A stretch of DNA of 64,000 bases from an uncultured Alphaproteobacteria bacterium (GTDB lineage: Bacteria > Pseudomonadota > Alphaproteobacteria > GCA-2731375). Position numbers and translations under genes: made by a program. Below, one piece after another: positions 8,949-17,533 of this stretch. The notes under the pieces were generated by a model, which had not been told where the DNA came from, made no database searches, and saw only the letters and a program-made list of their open reading frames with translations. Position 1 is the first letter of the stretch, and the number at the start of each line of letters is the position of its first letter. The DNA is taken from NCBI GenBank assembly GCA_951812805.1, contig CATOSZ010000008.1:262137-326136 (forward strand), in the 5' to 3' direction.

Positions 8949-10649
8949 CTACTCCGCCACTCCCTCCGGATCGAAGCCGTACACCTCGATCAGGTGGTCC
9001 CGCGTGCACTTGCCGCTTTCGTAGTCGGCCAGCAGATGCTCGGGCGTTCGCTCGCTCGGCGCGCCGTAGCCGCCGGCGCCGGGGCTTTCGACGATGACGC
9101 GCATGCCCGTGCCGAGGGGGACGCCGGCGGCCTTGGCGGCGAGGTCTCGGCGCGCGCCCGCGGCGTCCTCCAGCTGGTAGCGTCCGGGGCGGCCCGGGCC
9201 GCCGCCGTGGACGCCGGGGGGGCGGTGGCGGAAGCGTTCGGCGTGGCCGGCGAAGACGCAGGCCTCGTCGAGCGGGTGGATGACGCGCCTGAGGCCAAGG
9301 CCGCCGCTCTGACGGCCGGGGCCGCCCGAATCCGGGATCAGGCCGTAGGATTCGACGAACAGCGGATATTCCATCTCGATCGCCTCGACCGGCAGGTTCG
9401 AGGTGTTGGTGGTGTGGACCTGTACGCCGTCCTTGCCGTCCTTGGCGAAGCGCCCACCGGCGCCGCCGGCGATGACCTCGAGATAGATGTAGGGCTCGCT
9501 CGTCCGGGCGTCCGTGCCGGAGAAGAAGGCCATCACGGTAGCGCCGTGCGAGCCGCCGACGACCGCCTCCGGCAACGGCTCGGCCAGCGCCAGAATCACC
9601 ATGTCGGCGATCCGCTGGCAGGTCTGCTGCCGGTTGGCGAGCGCGGCGGGAAAGGCCGCGCGGACGAGGGAGGCGTCCTCGGCGACAACGTCGATCACGT
9701 TCAGCACGCCTTCGTTGTTGGGGGCGTCGGGATCGAGCAGCGCCTTCACCGCATAGGCGACGGCGGCGACCGTCGCGCTCAGCGGGCTGTTGATGTTGCC
9801 GCGGACCTGCCGGGCGGTGCCGGTGAAGTCGGCGCGGATAGTCTCCTCGCCGACCTCGACGGCCAGCCGCATCGGGATGTCGACGGTGCCGAGGCCGTCG
9901 TCGTCCATGAAGTCCTCGACCACGAAGCGGCCCTTCGGCAGTTCGCGGATCGCGCGGCGCATGCGCGTCTCCGTGCGGGCGATGATCTCGTCGAAGGCGG
10001 CCTCCAGCAGGTCGGCGGAATAGCGCCGGTTCAGTTCGAGCAGCCGGCGCTCCGCCAGCCGGCAGGCGGCGACCTGGGCGTGGTAGTCGCCGCGCCGTTC
10101 GCGCGGGATGCGCACGTTGGTGAGCAGCAGGTCGAAGACGTCGCGGTCGAACTCGCCCCGGCGGACCAGTTTGACGATCGGGATGCGCAGGCCTTCCTGG
10201 AAGATCTCCGACATGTTGCCGTCCATGGAACCGGGCGACATGCCGCCGATGTCGGCGTGATGGGCGACGTTGCAGGCAAAGGCGACCAGGCGGCCCTCGA
10301 GGAAGACCGGCATCGCCAGGTTGACGTCGGGCAGGTGGGTGCCGCCGGCGAGGTAGGGATCGTTGCCGGCGAAGATATCGCCCGGATGGATCTCCTCCAG
10401 TTCGTACTTGCGGCGGATCGAGTCCAGCAGGCCGAGCATGGAGCCGAGATGCATCGGGATCGTCCGCTCGGTCTGCACCACCAGCCGGCCTTGCGCGTCG
10501 AGCAGGGCGGCCGAATGATCGTGGCGTTCCTTGATATTGGTCGAATAGGCGCTCTTCATCAGGGCGATGTAGGCCTCGTCCGCGACGGAGCGGAGCGCGT
10601 TGTGAACGATCTCCAGGCGGATCGGGTCCAGGGCTTGCGGCGTGCTCAT
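8949..10649 (-). CDS. hyuB: Hydantoinase B/oxoprolinase-family protein (HyuB)
   Basis: The 566-residue protein is of the HyuB type. LDPIRLEIVHNALRSVADE, HADIGGMSPGSM, GRGDYHAQVAACRLAERR-like and DFTGTARQVRGNINSPL are family landmarks, and the HxD-rich N-terminal half is expected to bind metal. With HyuA it forms an ATP-dependent amidase or carboxylase complex that acts on hydantoins, 5-oxoproline or ketones, and sequence does not decide which. Its ATG overlaps the hyuA TGA by 4 bp (10646-10649), the normal coupling for this pair. Confidence 0.92.
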   Translation of the reverse strand: MSTPQALDPIRLEIVHNALRSVADEAYIALMKSAYSTNIKERHDHSAALLDAQGRLVVQTERTIPMHLGSMLGLLDSIRRKYELEEIHPGDIFAGNDPYLAGGTHLPDVNLAMPVFLEGRLVAFACNVAHHADIGGMSPGSMDGNMSEIFQEGLRIPIVKLVRRGEFDRDVFDLLLTNVRIPRERRGDYHAQVAACRLAERRLLELNRRYSADLLEAAFDEIIARTETRMRRAIRELPKGRFVVEDFMDDDGLGTVDIPMRLAVEVGEETIRADFTGTARQVRGNINSPLSATVAAVAYAVKALLDPDAPNNEGVLNVIDVVAEDASLVRAAFPAALANRQQTCQRIADMVILALAEPLPEAVVGGSHGATVMAFFSGTDARTSEPYIYLEVIAGGAGGRFAKDGKDGVQVHTTNTSNLPVEAIEMEYPLFVESYGLIPDSGGPGRQSGGLGLRRVIHPLDEACVFAGHAERFRHRPPGVHGGGPGRPGRYQLEDAAGARRDLAAKAAGVPLGTGMRVIVESPGAGGYGAPSERTPEHLLADYESGKCTRDHLIEVYGFDPEGVAE

Positions 10650-12709
10650 AGGGGGGCGACCTCGATGATCAGGTTCGATGCTTCGTCCACCCGGAGCCGG
10701 TCGCCCGGGAACAGCACGGTGGTGGTGTCGAGCTGTTCGATCACCGCCGGCCCGTCGAGCCGCTGGCCCGGTGCCAGGCGGTCCCGGCCGTGGACCGGCG
10801 TATCCACCGCCGCCTCAGCCTCGAAATAGACCGGCCGGTATGTCGCCGGCGCGGACGTCTCGGGGTGCGGGGGCGCGACGGGGTCGGGTGCGCGGGGCGG
10901 GCGGCCACGGGCGGTCAGGCGGAAGTTGACGATCTCGATGGCGTCGTCGGCACTGCGATAGCCGTACTGGGTTTCGTGCGCGCGGAGGAACAGCTCGGCG
11001 AGCGCCGCCGTATCCGGCAGCGAAACGCCCTCCGTCGTCGACTGGTCGCCGAGATCGATCCGCAGCTCGAAGTTCTGGCCGACATGGCGCATGTCGAGGG
11101 CGGCGTCGACCCGCCGGGCATCGGGCGCCACGTCCTCCGCCCGGAACCAGGCCCGGGCCGCCTCGTGCAGGCCCTCGAAGGTGCGGGCGAGCGCGTCTTC
11201 GGCGCCGGGTTCCAGCCGGATCCGCGCTGTCGCCACGAAATCTTCCTTCAGGTCCGAGGCCAGAAGACCGGCGGCACAGAGGATGCCGGGCGCCGCCGGC
11301 ACGATGATCTCGGTGATCGCAAGGGCGCGGGCGACGTCGCTCGCGTGCAGGGGGCCGGCGCCGCCGAACGCCATCAGGGAGAACTCGCGCGGGTCGTGGC
11401 CGCGCTCGACGGAGATCGCCCGGATCGCCCGCACCATGTTGGCGACGGCGATCTCGATGACGCCGTGCGCCGCCCGTTCGACGCTGTATCCAAGGTGTTC
11501 CGCGACCGGCGCGAAGGCGGCACGGGCGAGCGCGACGTCGAGCGGCATGCGCCCGCCGAGCAGGCCGCCCGCGGGCAGCCGGCCGAGCAGCAGGTTGGCG
11601 TCGCTCACCGTCGCCGCAGTGCCGCCCCGGCCGTAGCAGGCCGGTCCGGGATCGGCGCCGGCGCTTTCGGGGCCGACCTTGGCCAGGCCGTCGGCATCGA
11701 ACCAGAGGATTGAGCCGCCACCGGCGCCGATCGTGTTGATGTCCAGCATGGCGAGGCGCACCGGGAATTCGGCGACCTCGCGGTCGAAGGCGAGCTGGGC
11801 CTGGCCGCCCTGCACCAGGCAGACGTCGGCGCTGGTGCCGCCCATATCGAGGGTGATGATGTTCTCCCGGCCGGCACCGCGCGCCACCTCGACGGCGCCG
11901 ACCACGCCCGCGGCGGGGCCGGAGAGGGCGGTGCGTACCGGAAACCGCCGGGCGCGGGTGACCGACATCAGGCCGCCGCTCGACTGGTTGACGTCGAGCG
12001 GGGCGCCCGGTGCGGCCGCGGCCAGGCGATCTTCGAGCGAGTCGAGATAGCGGGCCATTACCGGTTGCAGGTAGGCGTTCAGGACCGTGGTCGAGAAACG
12101 CTCGAACTCGCGGAACTCGGGATGGACCTCGTGGCTGAGGGAGACGAAGAGGTCCGGTGCGCGCTCCGCCAGGCGGTCGCGGACGCGGGCCTCGTTCTCC
12201 GGATTGAGAAAGGCGAAGAGAAAGCAGACCGCGACGGCCTCGGCGCCGCTCGCCACGACCCGGTCGATGATTTCGTCGATCTCGGCTTCGCTCGGACTGT
12301 TTAGGATCCGGCCCTCGCTCGATACCCGCTCGGCGAGCTCGAAGCGGCGGTGGCGCGGGACCAGCGGGCGCGGCGGATCCTTTTGCAGGTCGTACATGTG
12401 CGGGCGGACCTGGCGGCCGATTTCCAGCAGGTCACGAAAGCCTGCAGTGGTGATCAGCGCCAGCGTCGCGCCGCGGCCCTGCAACAACGCATTGGTCGCG
12501 ACGGTCGTGCCGTGCTCCAACCAGGCGACCGCCTCGGCGCCCGGCCCGTCCTCTCCGAGCAGCACGTCGAGCCCGGCGAGGATCGCGTCCGCCGGATTGT
12601 CGGGCGTGGACGGCAACTTGTGGCGCCAGCGCGTGCCGTCCGCTGCGGATACGGCATGGAAGTCGGTGAAGGTGCCGCCGACGTCGACGCCAAGGGTGAA
12701 GCGCGCCAT
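10646..12709 (-). CDS. hyuA: Hydantoinase A/oxoprolinase-family protein (HyuA)
   Basis: This protein has 687 residues. The N-terminal FTLGVDVGGTFTDFHAV is the phosphate-binding loop of the actin/hexokinase-like ATPase fold, and NIITLDMGGTSADVCLV is the second phosphate motif. FGGAGPLHASDVARAL is the adenosine motif, and the C-terminal GPAVIEQLDTTTVLFPGD segment is shared by HyuA and acetone/acetophenone carboxylase subunits. It is the nucleotide-binding partner of HyuB and lies 9 bp downstream of an RraA-like gene in the same orientation, so all three are probably one transcript starting upstream of 13396. Confidence 0.93.
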   Translation of the reverse strand: MARFTLGVDVGGTFTDFHAVSAADGTRWRHKLPSTPDNPADAILAGLDVLLGEDGPGAEAVAWLEHGTTVATNALLQGRGATLALITTAGFRDLLEIGRQVRPHMYDLQKDPPRPLVPRHRRFELAERVSSEGRILNSPSEAEIDEIIDRVVASGAEAVAVCFLFAFLNPENEARVRDRLAERAPDLFVSLSHEVHPEFREFERFSTTVLNAYLQPVMARYLDSLEDRLAAAAPGAPLDVNQSSGGLMSVTRARRFPVRTALSGPAAGVVGAVEVARGAGRENIITLDMGGTSADVCLVQGGQAQLAFDREVAEFPVRLAMLDINTIGAGGGSILWFDADGLAKVGPESAGADPGPACYGRGGTAATVSDANLLLGRLPAGGLLGGRMPLDVALARAAFAPVAEHLGYSVERAAHGVIEIAVANMVRAIRAISVERGHDPREFSLMAFGGAGPLHASDVARALAITEIIVPAAPGILCAAGLLASDLKEDFVATARIRLEPGAEDALARTFEGLHEAARAWFRAEDVAPDARRVDAALDMRHVGQNFELRIDLGDQSTTEGVSLPDTAALAELFLRAHETQYGYRSADDAIEIVNFRLTARGRPPRAPDPVAPPHPETSAPATYRPVYFEAEAAVDTPVHGRDRLAPGQRLDGPAVIEQLDTTTVLFPGDRLRVDEASNLIIEVAPL

Positions 12710-12718
12710 GACCGCCCC

Positions 12719-13396
12719 TCAGTCCCGCCGGCCCGAATCGACGGTCTCGGGCACCGGCATGGCGAAGATCTCGGGCAGGGTCTCGCCCGATTTCAGGCGG
12801 GCGAACCAGGCCGCTTCCTTCGCCAGGTGGGCTTGCGCCGCGGCCAGCACCGTCTCGGCGCGGGCCAGCGGTACCACGGCCACGCCGTCGTCGTTGCCGA
12901 GCACGATGTCGCCTGGCGATACCGGCACGCCGGCGCAGGCGATCGTCCCGTCGAGCGTGCCGCCGAAACCTTCATGCGGTCCGCGCGGCACCACGGCGCG
13001 GGCAAAGACGACCAGGCCCGACGCGCGGATTTCGGCGACGTCGCGCACCGCACCGTCAATGACCGCGCCGCCGAGGCCGCGTTCTCGTGCCGCGGCGGTC
13101 ATCACCGCACCCCAGACGGCGGTATCGGCGACCCCGTCCGCGTCGACGACGACGATTTCGCCGGCCCGCGCTTCGGAGAGGGCGATGCTGATCGCGCCCG
13201 CGTCGCCGACCATGGCGGCGACCGTGCGGGCCTGACCGCACAGCACGGTGCCGGGGCTTACCGGTTTGATCGCCGCGTCCATCACCCCGGTCCGGTTCAT
13301 GCAGTCGGAGGCGACGGCGGGCGGAATCTCGCGCCAGGCGGCGAGGGTGGCCTCGTCTAGGTTCGGATAGTCGGCCGCGAAGCGTTGATAGGCCAT
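12719..13396 (-). CDS. RraA-like protein (dimethylmenaquinone methyltransferase/aldolase family)
   Basis: The ATG at 13396 gives 225 residues, the usual length for RraA-like aldolases. ASDCMNRTGVMDAAIKPV opens the fold, GLGGAVIDGAVRDVAEIR holds the arginine and aspartate that bind pyruvate and metal in HMG/CHA aldolases, and VSPGDIVLGNDDGVAVVP is the signature C-terminal loop. Members include 4-hydroxy-4-methyl-2-oxoglutarate aldolases and the RNase E inhibitor RraA. Next to hyuA and hyuB a catabolic aldolase or oxaloacetate-decarboxylase role is more likely. A longer frame to 13660 overlaps the divergent gene at 13512 and is rejected as the start. Confidence 0.85.
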   Translation of the reverse strand: MAYQRFAADYPNLDEATLAAWREIPPAVASDCMNRTGVMDAAIKPVSPGTVLCGQARTVAAMVGDAGAISIALSEARAGEIVVVDADGVADTAVWGAVMTAAARERGLGGAVIDGAVRDVAEIRASGLVVFARAVVPRGPHEGFGGTLDGTIACAGVPVSPGDIVLGNDDGVAVVPLARAETVLAAAQAHLAKEAAWFARLKSGETLPEIFAMPVPETVDSGRRD

Positions 13397-13511
13397 GGCG
13401 TGAAATCTCCCCCTTCCTCGCCGTTCACGGCCAAGTCTAGCGGCGGGGCGCGACGGCGGGAACCACCGTGCTAAAGTCCGCGCGCCGGGGACACGAAAGG
13501 CGGCACGGACG

Positions 13512-14687
13512 ATGACGATAACGGCCAGCACGGCCCCCGACCTCAACTCGATCGATGGTCTTTCGGCGTTCGAGCGGGCCTGCCGCCAGCCGATGATGCT
13601 GGGCCTTTTCCTGCCCATCCAGAACGGCGGTTGGACCCCGTCGACGGTGCCGCGCGGCACGGACTGGAGCTTCGACTACAACGCCCGGCTGGTCGTGCGG
13701 GCCGAAGAGGTCGGCTTCGATCTGGTCTTCGGCCTCGCCCAATGGCTCGGCGCCGAGGGTTGGGGCGGGGCGACGCGTTACCGGCGAAACTCCCTCGATC
13801 CGATGCTGGTGACCTCGGGCGTGGCGGCGTTGACCCGCAACATCATGCTGATCTCGACCATCCACGTGCTCTATGGCTGGCATCCGCTGCACCTGGCGAA
13901 GTTCGGCGCCACCCTCGATCACATGACCGGCGGGCGCTGGGGCCTCAACCTGGTGACCGGCTTCCACAAGGACGAGATCGCCATGTTCGGGCTGCCGCGC
14001 ATCGAGCACGACGCGCGCTACGATATGGCGGCCGAATTCACGGAGATGGTGGAACGGCTCTGGCGCGAGGAGGCCGACGTCACCTGGGCGGGTGACTACT
14101 GGTCCCTGGAGGAGGCCTTCGCGTCGCCCAAACCGGTGCGCGGCCGCCCGGTGATGGTCAACGCGGGCAGCTCGGATGCCGGCATCGCCTATGCGGCGCG
14201 CTATTCCGACCTGATCTTCATCACCAGTCCCGGCGGCGCCGATATCGATGCCGCCCTCGACAGCCTGCCGGCGCACACCCGGCGCATCAAGGCGGAGGCG
14301 GCACGCCACGGCCGCGAGGTGCGCACGATCATCAACCCCATGATCATCTGCCGCGAGAGCGAGGCGGAGGTGCGGGCCGCGCGGGACCGCATCCTGGCGG
14401 GTGAGGACGGCGTCGCGGTCGACAATTTGATGGGCGGCTTCGCCGGCGGCGACCAGACCTCCTGGCGCGGCCACAGGCGCGAGCAGCGGATCATCGGCGG
14501 CAATTTGCAGCTCTTCGGCACGCCGGAGCAAATCGTTGATTGGTTCGTGAAGCTGAAGGCGGCGGGCTGCGACGGCATGCAGATCGCCTTCGTCGACTTC
14601 GCCCCGGAACTCGAGCATTTCGCTGAACGGATTCTGCCGCTGATGCGCGAGGCGGGCCTGCGCAACGACGCGGCGCCTGTGGGATAA
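13512..14687 (+). CDS. LLM-class flavin monooxygenase, RutA/SfnG-like
   Basis: The protein has 391 residues. LGLFLPIQNGGWTPSTVPRG near residue 35 and WSFDYNARLVVRAEEVGFD are the opening of the FMNH2-dependent bacterial luciferase-like barrel. IDHMTGGR-like LDHMTGGRWGLNLVTGFHKD with EHDARYDMAAEFTE matches RutA (pyrimidine ring opening) and SfnG (dimethylsulfone monooxygenase). VMVNAGSSDAGIAYAARYSD is the FMN-phosphate region. It needs a separate flavin reductase, and none is nearby. The neighbours (a rhodanese and a SfnB-like protein) favour an organosulfur substrate over a pyrimidine. It starts 115 bp from the divergent RraA-like gene. Confidence 0.85.
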   Translation: MTITASTAPDLNSIDGLSAFERACRQPMMLGLFLPIQNGGWTPSTVPRGTDWSFDYNARLVVRAEEVGFDLVFGLAQWLGAEGWGGATRYRRNSLDPMLVTSGVAALTRNIMLISTIHVLYGWHPLHLAKFGATLDHMTGGRWGLNLVTGFHKDEIAMFGLPRIEHDARYDMAAEFTEMVERLWREEADVTWAGDYWSLEEAFASPKPVRGRPVMVNAGSSDAGIAYAARYSDLIFITSPGGADIDAALDSLPAHTRRIKAEAARHGREVRTIINPMIICRESEAEVRAARDRILAGEDGVAVDNLMGGFAGGDQTSWRGHRREQRIIGGNLQLFGTPEQIVDWFVKLKAAGCDGMQIAFVDFAPELEHFAERILPLMREAGLRNDAAPVG

Positions 14688-14718
14688 TGAGACCAACCGA
14701 GACGAGGGAGGGACGGGG

Positions 14719-16305
14719 ATGAACGCGCCTGTAGGCGAGATCGATGCGGCCGGACTGAAGGCGATGCTGCACGACGGCGGCGAAGTAGCACTGCTGGATG
14801 CGCGGGAGGAGCGGGTCTTCGCCGCCCGGCATCTGCTGCTGGCGGCCTGCGTGCCGCTCGGCCGGCTGGAAGTCACCATCGGCGATTGCGTGCCGCGCCG
14901 GGGCGCCCGCGTCGTCTGGTGCGACGACGGCGAGGGACTGGCGGCCGCGGCCGCGGCCCGGACCGTGGCGCTCGGCTATGGCGACGTCGCGGTGCTGGCG
15001 GGCGGCATCGCCGCCTGGGAGGCGGCCGGCCAGCCGATCTACAGCGGCATCCACGTGCCCTCCAAGGCCTTCGCCGAGGTGGTCGAGCACGAGGCCGGCA
15101 CCCCCTGGATCAGCGCCGAGCAGCTGAACGAGTGGATCGAAGGCGGGGCCGATATCGCCGTCTTCGACAGCCGCAGCTACGAGGAATATCACAACAACTC
15201 GATTCCGACCGCGGTCAGCTGCCCGGGCGCCGAGCTGGTACATCGCTTCGACGATATCGTGCCCTCGCCGGACACCACGGTGGTGGTCAACTGCGGCGGG
15301 CGGACCCGGTCGATCATCGGGGCGCAGTCGCTGATCAACGCGGGCGTGCCGAACAAGGTCGTTTCGATGAAGGACGGCACCATGGCCTGGCACCTGGCCG
15401 GCCTCCCCGTCCAGCACGGTGCCGAACGCCGCCCGGCCGAGCCGAGCGCGGCCGGCCTGGCGACGGCGCGGGCGCGAGCCGCCGCCGTCGCGGAACGTTC
15501 CGGCATCGCCAGGATCGACCAGGCGACGCTGGCGGCCTGGCGGGGCGAGGCGGCGGTGCGCAGCCTCTACGTCCTCGACGTTCGCACGCCGGAGGAATAT
15601 GCCGCCGGCCATCTTCCGGGCGCCCGCTCCGCGCCGGGAGGGCAGCTGGTGCAGGAGACCGACACCTACATGGCGACCTGGGGCGGCCGTGCGGTGCTGA
15701 TCGACGACAATGGCGTGCGCGCGGCGATGACCGCCTCCTGGCTGCAGCAGATGGGCTGGGAGGTCGCGATCCTGGAGGACGGCCTGGACGGCCCGCTGGA
15801 GACCGGGCCCTGGACGGCGACGGCGCTTGGTGCGGACGCGGTGTCCGTCGACGCCATCGAGGTTGGTGACCTCATCGCCGGCGGCGGCCTCGTCGTCGAT
15901 GTCGAGTTCTCGAAGCGCTATGGCCAGGGCCATATCCCGGGCGCCTGGTTCGCCATCCGGGCCCGCTTCGCCGAGTCCGTGGCCGGGCTGCCGGCAGCGG
16001 CGCGCTATGTGGTGACCTCGGCGGACGGGGTGTTGGCCCGTTATGCGGCGAAGGATCTGGCGGCCGTCACCGAGACTCCGGTCGTGGCGCTCACCGGTGG
16101 GACGGCGGCCTGGGCGGCGGCGGGGCAACCGCTGGAGAGCGGGCTCACACACCTCGCCGACGAGACCGACGACGTGCAGCTGACGGCGCGTGAATTGAAG
16201 GAGAACCGGGAGGAGGCGATGCGGGCCTATCTCGCCTGGGAGATCGATCTGGTGAACCAGATGGCCGCGGACGACGATCACCGCTTCCAGGTGATAACGC
16301 CGTGA
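14719..16305 (+). CDS. Four-domain rhodanese-like sulfurtransferase
   Basis: The 528-residue protein consists of four tandem rhodanese domains, roughly 5-107, 127-233, 262-370 and 375-475, followed by a 50-residue helical tail. At the catalytic cysteine position, domain 1 has C68 (VVWCDDGE) and domain 2 has C192 (VVNCGGRTRS). Domain 3 has aspartate 329 (VLIDDNG) and domain 4 has serine 434 (VVTSADG). So two domains could carry a persulfide and two are probably structural or regulatory. No signal peptide is seen, so it acts in the cytoplasm. It lies between a flavin monooxygenase and a SfnB-like gene, overlapping the latter by 4 bp, which suggests handling of sulfur released from an organic compound. 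Confidence 0.9.
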   Translation: MNAPVGEIDAAGLKAMLHDGGEVALLDAREERVFAARHLLLAACVPLGRLEVTIGDCVPRRGARVVWCDDGEGLAAAAAARTVALGYGDVAVLAGGIAAWEAAGQPIYSGIHVPSKAFAEVVEHEAGTPWISAEQLNEWIEGGADIAVFDSRSYEEYHNNSIPTAVSCPGAELVHRFDDIVPSPDTTVVVNCGGRTRSIIGAQSLINAGVPNKVVSMKDGTMAWHLAGLPVQHGAERRPAEPSAAGLATARARAAAVAERSGIARIDQATLAAWRGEAAVRSLYVLDVRTPEEYAAGHLPGARSAPGGQLVQETDTYMATWGGRAVLIDDNGVRAAMTASWLQQMGWEVAILEDGLDGPLETGPWTATALGADAVSVDAIEVGDLIAGGGLVVDVEFSKRYGQGHIPGAWFAIRARFAESVAGLPAAARYVVTSADGVLARYAAKDLAAVTETPVVALTGGTAAWAAAGQPLESGLTHLADETDDVQLTARELKENREEAMRAYLAWEIDLVNQMAADDDHRFQVITP

Positions 16306-17516
16306 GCGAGGCGGCGGCCTCCCCGCCCGACGCCGCCGCTGCCATCCTGCGGGCGGCGGAGGAGCTGTCGCCCTGGCTGGCCGAGGGGTCGGCGCGGCGC
16401 GACGAGGGACGGATACTGCCGGCAGCGGAAATGGACGCGGTGCGCCGGGCCGGCATCCAGGCCGCCCGCGTGCCCGCCGCGCATGGCGGGCCGGGCCTGG
16501 GCTATGCGGCACTGGCCCGGATCATGCTGTGGCTGGGGGCGGGCGACCCCAACGTGGCGCAGGCCATTCAGCCGCATTTCGTCGTCCTCGACATCATCCG
16601 CATGCTCGGCACGCCGGCGCAGCAGCGGCGATACTTCGCCGACGTCGTGGGCGGGCACCTGATCAACAACGCCTTTGCCGAGCGGGGCGGCAAGGTGGTG
16701 GGCGAGATCAACACCCGGGCGCGCCCGGACGGCGCGGGCTTCCGCCTCGACGGCACGAAGTTCTACAGCACCGGCAGCCTGGTTTCCGACCAGCTCTTCG
16801 TACTGGCCAACACCGAGGCGGGCGGCCGCCTCGTCGTCATTCTGCCGGTCGGGCGCGAGGGGATGCACATCCTCGACGATTGGGACGCCATGGGCCAGCG
16901 CACCACGGCGAGCGGCACGGTCGAGCTCGACAATGTCGCCGTCGCGCCGGAGGAGGCGTTTCCCGCCGACCGCCTGTGGTCGGAGCGCAACCTGGTCGGC
17001 GCCGGCGCCCAGGTCGCCCACGCGGCGATCGACGCCGGCATTGCCCGCGCGGCGCTGGCCGATGCGGTCGCCTATGCCCGCGACAAGGCCCGTCCGGTCC
17101 CGGAGAGCGGCGTGGACCGTGCGGCCGACGATCCCTATGTCGTCGCCACCGTCGGCGAGATGAGCCTGCTGGCAACCAGCGCCGAGGCGGTGGTGCTGCG
17201 CGCGGGCGAGGTGCTCGACAGGGCCGAGCAGGCCGAAGAAGCGGGCGAAGACCGCACGCGGGTGGTTTGCCTGCAGGCCGAGGCCTCCGTCGCGGTGGCG
17301 GAGGCCAAGATCGCCGGCAACCAGTCAGCGCTGCGCAACTCGGAGCTGCTGTTCAACGTCGGCGGGGCGTCCATGACGCTCGGCGCGCACCGTTTCGACC
17401 GGCACTGGCGCAATGCCCGCACCCATACGACGCACGATCCGGTCGCCTACAAGTACAAGGTCGTCGGCGACTATCTGCTGAACGACCGGGCCCCGCCGAT
17501 CGGCACGAAGTTCTGA
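16302..17516 (+). CDS. SfnB/DszC-like acyl-CoA-dehydrogenase-fold oxidoreductase
   Basis: A GTG start at 16302 overlaps the rhodanese stop (GTGA), giving 404 residues. It has the acyl-CoA dehydrogenase fold: the N-terminal helical domain (GIQAARVPAAHGGPGLGYA), the middle beta domain (RLDGTKFYSTGSLVSDQLFV) and the C-terminal helices ending RFDRHWRNARTHTTHDPVAY then KYKVVGDYLLNDRAPP. That ending is characteristic of SfnB and the dibenzothiophene monooxygenase DszC rather than of true acyl-CoA dehydrogenases. These are reduced-flavin-dependent enzymes of sulfur acquisition. This supports an organosulfur role for the block, but the substrate is unknown. Confidence 0.85.
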   Translation: MSEAAASPPDAAAAILRAAEELSPWLAEGSARRDEGRILPAAEMDAVRRAGIQAARVPAAHGGPGLGYAALARIMLWLGAGDPNVAQAIQPHFVVLDIIRMLGTPAQQRRYFADVVGGHLINNAFAERGGKVVGEINTRARPDGAGFRLDGTKFYSTGSLVSDQLFVLANTEAGGRLVVILPVGREGMHILDDWDAMGQRTTASGTVELDNVAVAPEEAFPADRLWSERNLVGAGAQVAHAAIDAGIARAALADAVAYARDKARPVPESGVDRAADDPYVVATVGEMSLLATSAEAVVLRAGEVLDRAEQAEEAGEDRTRVVCLQAEASVAVAEAKIAGNQSALRNSELLFNVGGASMTLGAHRFDRHWRNARTHTTHDPVAYKYKVVGDYLLNDRAPPIGTKF

Positions 17517-17533
17517 AGCCCGGAGGCCGGATC

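Noticed and set aside
8871..10829. Long 652-codon frame antisense to hyuB
   Set aside because: High-GC codon bias opens antisense frames. The hyuB strand has clear family motifs, and the antisense product has none.
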